From Streptomyces lydicus (GTDB lineage Bacteria; Actinomycetota; Actinomycetes; Streptomycetales; Streptomycetaceae), in assembly GCF_000717345.1 (NCBI RefSeq), contig NZ_JNZA01000018.1, positions 81,989 through 145,988 on the forward strand: DNA of 64,000 bases, read 5' to 3'. Each line of letters begins with the position of its first letter. Position 1 is the stretch's first letter. A model generated the notes under the pieces. That model was not told the origin of the DNA. It searched no databases and worked only from the letters and a program-made list of their open reading frames with translations. The position numbers were made by a program, and so were the translations under genes. This document shows positions 51,729 to 59,076 of this stretch, piece after piece.

Positions 51729-52517
51729 ATGCCAAAAGCGCAGTTTGTGAGAGAAGCGGACATGCTCGAACCTATTGTTAAACATGCATCCGCGTTGATG
51801 GGCGTAGGAAGCAAGGTGTTTTTTGAAGTTCAGTCCACGTCCGGCATTCCTGATGTAGTCCTCGTGTGCTTCGATGACGAGGCAGTCCATCAACGGCGAA
51901 GCCGATCGCAAGGATTGATTCTAGACCTTGCGAGCATGAATGTTTTATTTACACTGCAGAGGAATTTGGGTCATACCCTGTCTCCTTCTGAGATCGCCAA
52001 GCAGACTCGTTTGAGCCCTGGGCACATCTCCTCTGCGGTACTACCTCAACTCGCGCGTCTGGGGCACGTAGAGAAGCTTTCCAGGGGGCAGTGGACGGCA
52101 GTGAGCCGCTTCCGGAGCCTGGCTACTCGTATCTGCACTATCGAAGCGAAGATTAGGGATTGGCGAGGAGGCTACCATCAAACCCTCCGGCATGGCCTAG
52201 CTGCCGACGAAGCCTGGCTAGTGCTAGATGCTGAGCTATCTGCGCCCGCTCTTGCCCACCGCGACTGGTTCTCAATCGCCGGAATCGGCCTCGCGTCGCT
52301 AGACCAAGAAGACGGGCTAAAGCCACTGATTCCCGCGAAGCCGGCTAGACACCAACGTGAAAGTGTCTACAGGGAGCTATTGGTGGAGAGGGCCGCTGAA
52401 CTGTGCCTGCGCGGCAAGGTGAGCGGCCCCATCCATCATGTATTTGGGAGCGACCTAACCACTTCTACAGGGCCTGACCCCAGGCGTCCAAATGCTTTGG
52501 AGACTGTTCGGAGCTAA
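51729..52517 (+). CDS. PD-(D/E)XK nuclease-like protein interrupted by a winged helix
   Basis: A 262-residue protein. Residues 10-50 have helix EPIVKHA (E14) and the strand-turn SGIPDVVLV (P41, D42). Residues 62-130 are a winged helix (LSPSEIAKQTRLSPGHISSAV). The fold then resumes with TIEAKIRDW (E139, K141), a helix with YHQTLRHG (Q151), and AWLVLD. E...PD...ExK with the following helix is the PD-(D/E)XK pattern. The last 53 bases overlap the 3' end of the convergent gene. ATG 51729. A site-specific DNA-cleaving or DNA-sensing role is inferred. Confidence 0.75.
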   Translation: MPKAQFVREADMLEPIVKHASALMGVGSKVFFEVQSTSGIPDVVLVCFDDEAVHQRRSRSQGLILDLASMNVLFTLQRNLGHTLSPSEIAKQTRLSPGHISSAVLPQLARLGHVEKLSRGQWTAVSRFRSLATRICTIEAKIRDWRGGYHQTLRHGLAADEAWLVLDAELSAPALAHRDWFSIAGIGLASLDQEDGLKPLIPAKPARHQRESVYRELLVERAAELCLRGKVSGPIHHVFGSDLTTSTGPDPRRPNALETVRS

Positions 52518-53886
52518 GAGGTAGGCCAGTCGAGTACTTATGGGCGGCCGTCACGATTCTTCGAAGGGCGGCATGCCTTCCGTGGCGCTGCGAGTCTCGT
52601 TGCACCTTGGCCGTAAGTTCTCCCACGCTATGCAAATAGTGGAGTGCGGAAAGTTCGTGCGACCATGGCTCGTTCGCGAAGAGCGCGGGGCAGTAAGGGC
52701 AGGCGCACCGTACGTAGCCAGGCGCCTTGGCTAGAACGTTGTGCGTGTTCCTGTCCAGGGTGTGAAGAAGTTGCTTTTCGAAGTACCGTTCAACCGCGCC
52801 CTTTGCGCCTGGGCGGAAAACGAACTCAGCGAACGCCTGATCAGCCCCGCTGACGCCAAGCCCAAACCCCGCAGCGCCGTGCGCGAGGGCGTACCAGCCC
52901 GTCAAACCCGTCTGCGGGAGAAGTAGGCACCGCTCCTCATCCGCGCACAGGTTTGCGAGCCTCTTGATGCCCGTAAGTAGCTCCGCGTCGTCCGGGGGAA
53001 TGAACGCCTTACCCTGAGCCCACTGCACCCGAACATATAGGGTGTCGAATTGGTCCTGATCCATTATCTGGTCCAGGAGACGGTTTCTGAGCGCGGTGCT
53101 AGAAAGCCAGCGAGCTGGCAGTGTGAGATTGAGTGCCACGCGTTCGCCGTGATCGAGACGAGACAGAACGTCGTCGCCTTGCTCGTAGATTCCATCCAGA
53201 GATCTTTGAGGCTCGTCAGGGTCAAGCGCCCTACCCGGCGTGAGGAGAAGGTTTGCGCCGCTAGCTCTCTGAGCATCGAGTACGCGTTGCACCCAGTCGG
53301 GCGCGTCGGCGTGAGCCAGATACGGAGCATTCTTATATGCGCGAGCCGTGATCGGCTCTTTCTTGAGCCTCAAAATCTCAGTATCGAGCAGGTAACACTG
53401 TGGGTCTGCAATTCGCAGTGCAGACACTGGAGACAGCGAGAAAAAACTACGGTGCGCTTGCGCATTGGCTGACGGAACGTTCGCAATTGCGCCCAGGGCT
53501 AGGTTGTCTCCGTATGCAGCGTGGAGACCGACAAGAACGCGAGGCAGGAATCTGTGGTACCTGCCCCCTCGCTGAACAAGGTAAATGGGACGGGACCCAG
53601 TTAGTGCCTGATCGCGGTCAATCCTGGGCGGCGCATGCCCAGTTGCGCTCGCCACTGCTCCTGACGGGGGAGCGGTAACTACGCTGCCCGCATTGTTGCC
53701 ACTAAGGATGAGGAAGCTATCTTCGCTGGGTAGGGGGACATATTCGTCCTCTACATCTAGATATGCGTTGAGCGCCGCATTCTCTAACTGTTCCTCATCG
53801 ACTACAGGCCACTCGAGTTCGTCCGCCACGCCTGTCGACCAATCCAGGTCGCTTTCAGGCATCGGGTCGGGCTCGTCCTGATGCAT
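52465..53886 (-). CDS. Putative TGT-like TIM-barrel protein with CxCxxC...H zinc site
   Basis: A 473-residue protein with an acidic N-terminal 60 residues. Alternating strands such as GANLLLTPGRAL, RVALNLTLP and FDTLYVRVQW suggest a barrel. A late segment, LLPQTGLTGWYALAHGAAGF, resembles the last barrel strands of tRNA-guanine transglycosylase. CACPYC (C394, C396, C399) followed by H435 after 36 residues reproduces the TGT zinc pattern, including SALHYLHSVGEL. The TGT catalytic aspartate is not conserved. ATG 53886 has AGGGGG 6 bases upstream. It is the second gene after the kinase, with a 16-base gap. Confidence 0.68.
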   Translation of the reverse strand: MHQDEPDPMPESDLDWSTGVADELEWPVVDEEQLENAALNAYLDVEDEYVPLPSEDSFLILSGNNAGSVVTAPPSGAVASATGHAPPRIDRDQALTGSRPIYLVQRGGRYHRFLPRVLVGLHAAYGDNLALGAIANVPSANAQAHRSFFSLSPVSALRIADPQCYLLDTEILRLKKEPITARAYKNAPYLAHADAPDWVQRVLDAQRASGANLLLTPGRALDPDEPQRSLDGIYEQGDDVLSRLDHGERVALNLTLPARWLSSTALRNRLLDQIMDQDQFDTLYVRVQWAQGKAFIPPDDAELLTGIKRLANLCADEERCLLLPQTGLTGWYALAHGAAGFGLGVSGADQAFAEFVFRPGAKGAVERYFEKQLLHTLDRNTHNVLAKAPGYVRCACPYCPALFANEPWSHELSALHYLHSVGELTAKVQRDSQRHGRHAALRRIVTAAHKYSTGLPLSSEQSPKHLDAWGQAL

Positions 53887-53902
53887 ATCCACCCCCTACA
53901 TT

Positions 53903-54724
53903 TCAACCGCGGCTTAGGCGTATCAGATTACTTGAAACGCTTCCTCGCTCGTGCTCCACCATCGACGTAAGTCGATCAAGAATCGCAGAGACGTTGCCAG
54001 GGCAGTTACCGGGTAGCGGCTGCGGTCCCTGAGTAAGGCGCGTATACGCCTCATCGACTGTGTAATTCTGGTCGATCCGATAGAAAGGGTGACTCCCGGA
54101 TAGGGCATGCCTGGCTGTGACTCCGACAGCCCACAAATCGGCTGCTTTTCTCGCGCGCTGCCCAATAAGTTGCTCCGGCGACATGTAAGGAAACGTGCCG
54201 ATGTGCCCGGGGTAAATGGTGATGGTGCTTGCGTCGATCTGCTTGGCGAGCCCGAGGTCCAAAATGACTGGGTCTTGCCATCGTCCGTTCCGCAGGGCAA
54301 TGTTGGCAGGCTTGATGTCGCGGTGAATGGTAGTGGCCTTGTGTAGGGCCCGAACCCCGCTCAGAAGCCCCTTAAGGAACTCCTCTGCTCGCCGAGGAGG
54401 CAAAAGCTCACCGTTAGTTATCCGCCCCTCAAGGTCGCCTCCGGCGATGTACTCGAACCGCAAGCCTGGTCTGGCTTTACCGCCGAGCTGAACGGTGATG
54501 GGGCCATGGAAGGCAACAACATGCGGTGAGCTGACGCGTCGAAGTCCCTCGACTTCACGTTCTAGACGGGCCATGGAGTAGTCATCAGTGCATATGATCT
54601 TGACAGCCTCGTCGCCTACCTTCCATGTGTCACCAAAGGCGCCGGCTCCGAGGAACGTGGCATCAGCGCCTAACTCTTTGGTGACCTCTTCAGGTGTGAA
54701 CCGTGGCACGGCGGGCTGGTTCAA
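53903..54724 (-). CDS. Soluble Hanks-type Ser/Thr protein kinase
   Basis: About 273 residues. Glycine loop GAGAFGD (26-32), lysine K42 in AVKII, catalytic loop HRDIKPAN (H134-N141), DLG (D156) in place of DFG, and GTFPYMSPEQ in the activation segment: all residues needed for activity. There is no membrane helix and no PASTA or other sensor domain, unlike the chromosomal Streptomyces kinases. TTG 54724 is favoured because GAGGAGAG lies 4-5 bases upstream; GTG 54772 would add 16 residues and overlap a divergent frame. It is first in an operon with the TGT-like gene. Confidence 0.9.
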   Translation of the reverse strand: MNQPAVPRFTPEEVTKELGADATFLGAGAFGDTWKVGDEAVKIICTDDYSMARLEREVEGLRRVSSPHVVAFHGPITVQLGGKARPGLRFEYIAGGDLEGRITNGELLPPRRAEEFLKGLLSGVRALHKATTIHRDIKPANIALRNGRWQDPVILDLGLAKQIDASTITIYPGHIGTFPYMSPEQLIGQRARKAADLWAVGVTARHALSGSHPFYRIDQNYTVDEAYTRLTQGPQPLPGNCPGNVSAILDRLTSMVEHERGSVSSNLIRLSRG

Positions 54725-54764
54725 GACTCTCCTCGCCTCGTTACGCGCTACGCCAAGTGATGGT

Positions 54765-55154
54765 GTGACCACACAATCATGCAGGATCTCGTCGTGCGTT
54801 CAAGAGGTCTGGCGGAACCTGTCTGCTCAGGGTCCTGCCGAGTGGGCCACCCTGGCACCAGGGCCTGTCTCAATTGTGGTCTCAAACGCTCTGACCCCGA
54901 GATGGTCCGCTGAATCCAAAGAGATGTGGGAACCTGCGCTGAGCAGGTGGTATGTGGTATGCGAGTGCGGCGGATGTCGGTGGACACCCGCAGATCAAGA
55001 TCAGAAAACTCGTAAGTGCAGCCGCTGCGTCGTCATCTGGGACCAGGCGCTCGACACATTGCGCCAGCAGGCCGGGGGCGTGCCCTCACCGTCGCCCGAA
55101 CACAGCGCTCTGGTACGGGAACTGCGGGTGAGTAGTGTCAACGTACCTCCGTGA
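54765..55154 (+). CDS. Possible small zinc-ribbon protein at the right end of the element
   Basis: About 129 residues. A zinc-ribbon pattern VCECGGC...KCSRC lies in the second half, with several tryptophans. The start (GTG 54765) is uncertain and has no ribosome site. It is divergent from the kinase and would share its promoter, or overlap its 5' end if the longer kinase start is used. Composition is between cargo and host. It may be a real accessory of the kinase module or a chance frame. Confidence 0.4.
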   Translation: MTTQSCRISSCVQEVWRNLSAQGPAEWATLAPGPVSIVVSNALTPRWSAESKEMWEPALSRWYVVCECGGCRWTPADQDQKTRKCSRCVVIWDQALDTLRQQAGGVPSPSPEHSALVRELRVSSVNVPP

Positions 55155-55523
55155 TCGGAGTTGCCGGACTATGGAGTGTGCGGGTCGGCATGTCTGGTGG
55201 CGCTGGGCCGATCGGCCGGATGTGCCTTTGGAGGTCTGCCCGGTGCCGGTGCTGTTCCGCTGACATCCAACGCTGACATCAACGACCCCGGATAAGAGCG
55301 ACCCCCAACGGTCGCGGACGGCACCGACGCACGAGGCGAGGCCTGACCAGGCCACGGTTAGATCGAACTCCTGAGGCGGTGGTCGGGGCGTGCCAGATGC
55401 GTGCCAGATCGGACGGTTAGTCACGGTCAACACGGGTTGCCTCGAGGTGTAGAGACTTCGTTGCTGGCGAAGCGGCCGGCGCGGGGCGCAACCAGCAGAG
55501 ATACGCTGGAGGCCACCGCCAGG
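55155..55523. other. Element right end, non-coding, with arm-type sites
   Basis: No gene seen. The two CGTGCCAGAT copies (55389-55409) lie here, with the attR core beginning at 55524. The rest probably carries the right arm of attP. Confidence 0.55.
55389..55409. promoter_or_regulatory. Candidate integrase arm-type sites, right
   Basis: CGTGCCAGAT at 55389-55398 and again at 55400-55409, 115-135 bases from the attR core; matches the site in the 3' end of int. Confidence 0.5.
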
Positions 55524-55540
55524 CTTACAAAGCAGATGTC
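55524..55540 (+). repeat. attR core of the integrative element
   Basis: CTTACAAAGCAGATGTC, identical to attL at 37391-37407. It is followed by the displaced 3' half of the host tRNA. Confidence 0.88.
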
Positions 55541-55568
55541 ACAGGTTTGAATCCTGTTGTGCCCACCA
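55524..55568 (+). pseudogene. Displaced original 3' half of tRNA-Val
   Basis: From the core on it reads T-stem ACAGG, loop TTTGAAT, T-stem CCTGT, then TGTGCCCACCA, which includes an encoded CCA. Together with bases 37361-37390 it would form a complete tRNA-Val. All stem pairs fit. Confidence 0.88.
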
Positions 55569-55572
55569 GTCA

Positions 55573-55606
55573 AAAGACCCCCTGTTGATCATCACAGGGG
55601 GTCTTT
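55573..55606 (+). terminator. Original tRNA-Val terminator, now orphaned
   Basis: AAAGACCCCCTGT (55573-55585) pairs with ACAGGGGGTCTTT (55594-55606) just after the tRNA remnant. Confidence 0.85.
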
Positions 55607-55729
55607 GACGTCTGCAATTGACAGCAGCGGCGGCCGTCAGCCGGCCGCCGCTTCAACAGCCGGTCCATGTGGCACGGCCCAAGGATGGCCGTCAGCGGAA
55701 GAGTCTGACGACGCCGACGGCCCTTGGGA

Positions 55730-55999
55730 TCATCGTCGTACGGTCCCCGCCGACCCGCTGCCGCTGTTTCCGCACCCGGATCTCCTGCTCGTCGATGCCC
55801 TGAACCGGCCGCTTGCGAAGATGCCGACGCCGATGGACAGCGCGATCAACAGAACCGACGGCACGCCGTCGACGGTCACATGGCGGCCCCCCGCTGCCAG
55901 CGACGCCAGTGCAGCGATCGCTGTGAGGGTAGCGGCGGCCACGGCAAGGCAGAGCGCCGTCTCGGCCCACCACATCGCCCGCGTCGGTCGAGTCGTCAT
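55730..55999 (-). CDS. Small two-helix membrane protein, unknown
   Basis: An 89-residue protein with two hydrophobic helices (TALCLAVAAATLTAIAALAS and VPSVLLIALSIGVGIFAS) and a polar tail rich in Ser, Arg and Gly. No family recognised. ATG 55999 (MTTRPTRAMWW). It is the first host gene beyond attR. Confidence 0.55.
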   Translation of the reverse strand: MTTRPTRAMWWAETALCLAVAAATLTAIAALASLAAGGRHVTVDGVPSVLLIALSIGVGIFASGRFRASTSRRSGCGNSGSGSAGTVRR

Positions 56000-56146
56000 G
56001 GCGATGTTGTACCTCGCGCCTCTGGTTGCTGTGCAGCAGGGAAGTGCAGCAGCCCTCGCGCCCAGGACCAGCCACAGCCTCGGACACCGGGACTTCGCCG
56101 ACCTCACGGGCGCAATATCACCCGGTCTCCATAGCTCGCCGCAGAT

Positions 56147-56557
56147 TCAGGGTCTGCGACGCAAGCTCCGCACGAAGAGCGGCACCGACAGCAGGAGCAG
56201 GGCTCCTTCGACGGCCAGGCTGACCAGCCCAAGCGGCTCTGTCCAATTGGCAATGTCATCGCTGTAGTGGGGCAGCCCCGGTCCTCTGGAGAGGATGTAG
56301 CCCACCAGGGGGCCGAGGGCCACCCCCGCTGCCAGCAACCATCCCAGTCGTACGAAGCCGAGGAGGAGCAGGACCGCGGTGATCACGGCCGCGATCTCCA
56401 GGACGTGGTAGGCGACGCCTACGTAGGTGGGGTCCCTCGTTGCTGTGACGCCGCCTTGGTCCACCACGTGGATGGCGGCTACCACGAGGCACAGCAGAGC
56501 TCCCGCCCACCTGGGCGCCCAGGTGGCTTCCGCCACCGTGGCAGTGCGGTGTGCCAT
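56147..56557 (-). CDS. Four-helix membrane protein, unknown
   Basis: A 136-residue protein with four membrane helices (ALLCLVVAAIHVVDQGG, YHVLEIAAVITAVLLLLGF, GWLLAAGVALGPLVGYILS, LGLVSLAVEGALLLLSVPLF). The conserved GVTATRDPTYVGVAY loop and SRGPGLPHYSDDIANW segment occur in actinobacterial proteins of this size. ATG 56557 begins MAHRTATVAEATW; the longer version starts 16 codons upstream. Confidence 0.72.
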   Translation of the reverse strand: MAHRTATVAEATWAPRWAGALLCLVVAAIHVVDQGGVTATRDPTYVGVAYHVLEIAAVITAVLLLLGFVRLGWLLAAGVALGPLVGYILSRGPGLPHYSDDIANWTEPLGLVSLAVEGALLLLSVPLFVRSLRRRP

Positions 56558-56830
56558 GCGAAGGGATGTCTCCTTTTCCTTGGGGGCGGGTGCCTGTCGC
56601 GCCACAGTTCCCTCTGGCCGGGTGGCTCCTCAACAGGCAACGCGGGGCCCCATGTCAGCTCACAGCCTCAGCGGGCAATTGGTCGCTGTCGATCTCTGCA
56701 GTGCAGACGAGTGATGCGGACGGGATGCCACGGATCCCTTGATCAACGGGCCGCCGGAGTGGTGGCGGGTGCAAAGTCATGGGGGCGAGGTGCACGGGAT
56801 CGGCCCCTGGCAGCGCTTACTCTGGCGCAC

Positions 56831-57925
56831 GTGACGCGCTTGATCGTGGCAGCGGGAGGAGGCGGCGACGCTGTCGCCGCGGCGATGCTGGATGCCGCCC
56901 TGTACGGGGGTGAGACTCCGGCGGTGGTGCTGACCTACGCGTGGGACCGTCTCTTGGTCGACCCCGTTCCGGGACCGAGGGGGCCGGCCAACTTCACCGG
57001 TCTTCGCCCCCTCACCCGAAGCGTCCGGACGGTGCCCGCCGATGCGGCGCCGATCGCTCCGGCGGGCTCGACGCTTCCCCGGCTGGCCGGGGAGCTGCCG
57101 CAGACCTTCGCGCTGATCGACCCGCACCACGGCGCCGAAGGCATCGTTCGCCAACTCGAGGAAATCGTCCAGTACTTGGAGCCGGACTCGGTCGACCTCC
57201 TGGACGTCGGCGGCGACATCCTCGCCCGGGGCGACGAACCCACTCTCCGCAGCCCGCTCGCCGACGCCCTCACCCTCGCGGCGTGCTGCGAACTCAACTT
57301 TCCCGTACGTCTGCTGGTCGCGGGCCCCGGCCTGGACGGCGAACTGCCCGCCGATGTCCTGCGCGACCGTTTGGGCCCCGTGGTCCTGACGCTCACCGCC
57401 GAGCACGTCACGCCCGTCAGCTCGGTACTGGAGTGGCATCCCTCCGAGGCCGCGGCCATGCTGGCCGCCACGGCACGAGGCGCCCGTGGTCTGTGCGAGG
57501 TGCGGGAGGCCGGCCTGCCTGTCCCGCTCACCGATGACGGTCCTGTCGTGTACGAGGTCGATCTCGACGAGGCCCTGAACCGTAACCAGCTCGCCCGTGC
57601 CATCCTCGCGACGGAGAACCTGCACCAGGTCGAGCAGTACAGCCGGGAGATCTGCGGCTTCTCCGAGATCGACGACGAGCGTGACAAGGCCGGTCGGCTC
57701 GGCAGTCAGCCCGCCCGGCAGCTCGACCCGGAAGCGGTACTCCACCAGCTCGGCGGGTTCGAGGCCGACGCGCGGTCCCGCGGCATCACCCACACCACGT
57801 TCCGTCGGCTCACCGAAGCCTTCGGCCTCGGCGGCAATCAGCGCCAGGACCTCAGGGCGCTGCTGCTCAGCAGCCACCCGGAGCAGTACGAGGCTCCGCT
57901 CTGGCACATCGCTTCCGGAGCCTGA
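56831..57925 (+). CDS. DUF1152 domain protein, chromosomal copy
   Basis: A 364-residue protein, about 90% identical to the copy in the element (47058-48149) over its full length: same GTG start context (GCACGTGACGCGCTTGATCG), same glycine loop and motifs. About 38 substitutions are spread evenly, so the two are old homologues rather than a fresh duplication. It is the most host-like copy in composition. It lies about 1.3 kb beyond attR with no GntR gene beside it. Function unknown. Confidence 0.83.
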   Translation: MTRLIVAAGGGGDAVAAAMLDAALYGGETPAVVLTYAWDRLLVDPVPGPRGPANFTGLRPLTRSVRTVPADAAPIAPAGSTLPRLAGELPQTFALIDPHHGAEGIVRQLEEIVQYLEPDSVDLLDVGGDILARGDEPTLRSPLADALTLAACCELNFPVRLLVAGPGLDGELPADVLRDRLGPVVLTLTAEHVTPVSSVLEWHPSEAAAMLAATARGARGLCEVREAGLPVPLTDDGPVVYEVDLDEALNRNQLARAILATENLHQVEQYSREICGFSEIDDERDKAGRLGSQPARQLDPEAVLHQLGGFEADARSRGITHTTFRRLTEAFGLGGNQRQDLRALLLSSHPEQYEAPLWHIASGA

Positions 57926-57989
57926 CCGGACATCGGAGTGGGGCGCACGTGCGGCTGCTTCGTCGGGGGCCGCAGGAAACCCGGATCCA

Positions 57990-58781
57990 CTACCGAGGCG
58001 GCGACAGGACCTCGATCACCGCGCGCAGGGGCTCCGGTGACGTGGAGAACTCGCCGAGGAAGGGAAAGGACAGTTCCGTGACGAGGAACAGGTTGGCGGC
58101 GACGAGGACGCTCACCGCGGCGACCATCCCGTAATGCATCGGGGCCTGTTCCGATCCGAAGGTGACGGCGAACCCTAGGACCAGGCCGCTGGTCAGAAAG
58201 ACCACCATCCACAAGGACAGAGGTGGGCCGATGTTGCTGCGTGCCTCAAGCAGGCGTTCCGTTCGCGCTTTGCTCAGCTCCCTCAGGGACGCCAGCGAGC
58301 CGGCGAGGAAGGCCCGTTGGGTGTCATTGCGGGGTTTGACGTTCCCGTAGACGCTGTACAGGCGGTTCAGTGCGTTCTCGGCCTCGGGTGCGGTATGGCC
58401 GTTCGCGGCGCCGGACCACTCGTTCGCGGCCGCACGTACGTACTCTCCCAGGCTCTGCCGGAGCCGTGCGCTCTCGGTCGTGCCGAACACCTCGAGGCCC
58501 CTGGCCATCTGCATCGCCGTGGCGCCCTCGGCCCGCGTCGTCTGGTCTGCCGTGTTCACCTGGCCCCAGAGCGCCAGGACGAGGAAGCCGATGAGGAACC
58601 CGTAGACGACAGCGATCACGGGGAAGAGGAACTGGGCGATCTCGTTGTGCGCGCCCCGCTTCAGGCGGGGGAAACGGTGCCGGACGCCTGCCTGGACGGC
58701 TGCTGTCCCGCCGGCGATCCCCACGATGAGCCCTGCCAGCAGCAGCAAGGGAGGGACGTTGATCACGATCCAACGGGCCAT
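57990..58781 (-). CDS. DUF4239 membrane protein
   Basis: A 263-residue protein. Two helices near the N-terminus (INVPPLLLLAGLIVGIAGG, LFPVIAVVYGFLIGFLVLAL), a polar helical middle with RAEGATAMQMARGLEVFG and YVRAAANEWS, and two or three helices at the C-terminus ending PEPLRAVIEVLS. It matches the bestrophin-like DUF4239 family, whose function is not known. ATG 58781. Confidence 0.85.
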   Translation of the reverse strand: MARWIVINVPPLLLLAGLIVGIAGGTAAVQAGVRHRFPRLKRGAHNEIAQFLFPVIAVVYGFLIGFLVLALWGQVNTADQTTRAEGATAMQMARGLEVFGTTESARLRQSLGEYVRAAANEWSGAANGHTAPEAENALNRLYSVYGNVKPRNDTQRAFLAGSLASLRELSKARTERLLEARSNIGPPLSLWMVVFLTSGLVLGFAVTFGSEQAPMHYGMVAAVSVLVAANLFLVTELSFPFLGEFSTSPEPLRAVIEVLSPPR

Positions 58782-59076
58782 GGTCACTGCTCCACGCTCC
58801 TGACGTACCCCACCCGCGATCACCGGCGAGGTGGCCAACGAAGGCACCGGGCTGCGGACACGCCGCCTTCGTCCCTTCGGTGAGAGAGGGGCGATGGGGC
58901 TGGCTGGGGGGCGGGGTGGCGTGGCCTGTTTGGGGTGTTGTTCGGGGTTGTGGGGGTGTGTAGGGTCAGTTCGAGGGCAGACTTGAACTTTCAAGTAAAT
59001 GCCGGCCGGTGGACGGGGGCGGTCGGGTGCGGTTGCCGCGGTGTTGGGCCGCGGCGGGAGATCGGGGAGTGGATTC

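Larger units (their letters stand above)
37391..55540. mobile_element. Actinomycete integrative and conjugative element (AICE, pSAM2-like) in tRNA-Val
   Basis: About 18.1 kb bounded by the 17-bp att core. Modules: int-xis-repSA (37535-40283), spd and tra transfer genes (40377-43383), KorSA-type control (43389-45398), a second GntR regulon (45507-48149), a small predicted membrane protein (48155-48712), and low-G+C cargo (49080-55154). The single FtsK-like translocase and rolling-circle Rep identify an AICE rather than a type IV-secretion ICE. All core functions appear intact except for the spdD/rep junction, so excision may still be possible. Confidence 0.92.

Noticed and set aside
49080..54772. 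A known named defence system such as Pgl/BREX, Dpd or Stk2
   Set aside because: No PglX/PglZ, no methyltransferase, no other dpd genes, and the kinase has no extra domains; the gene content does not match any system I know.
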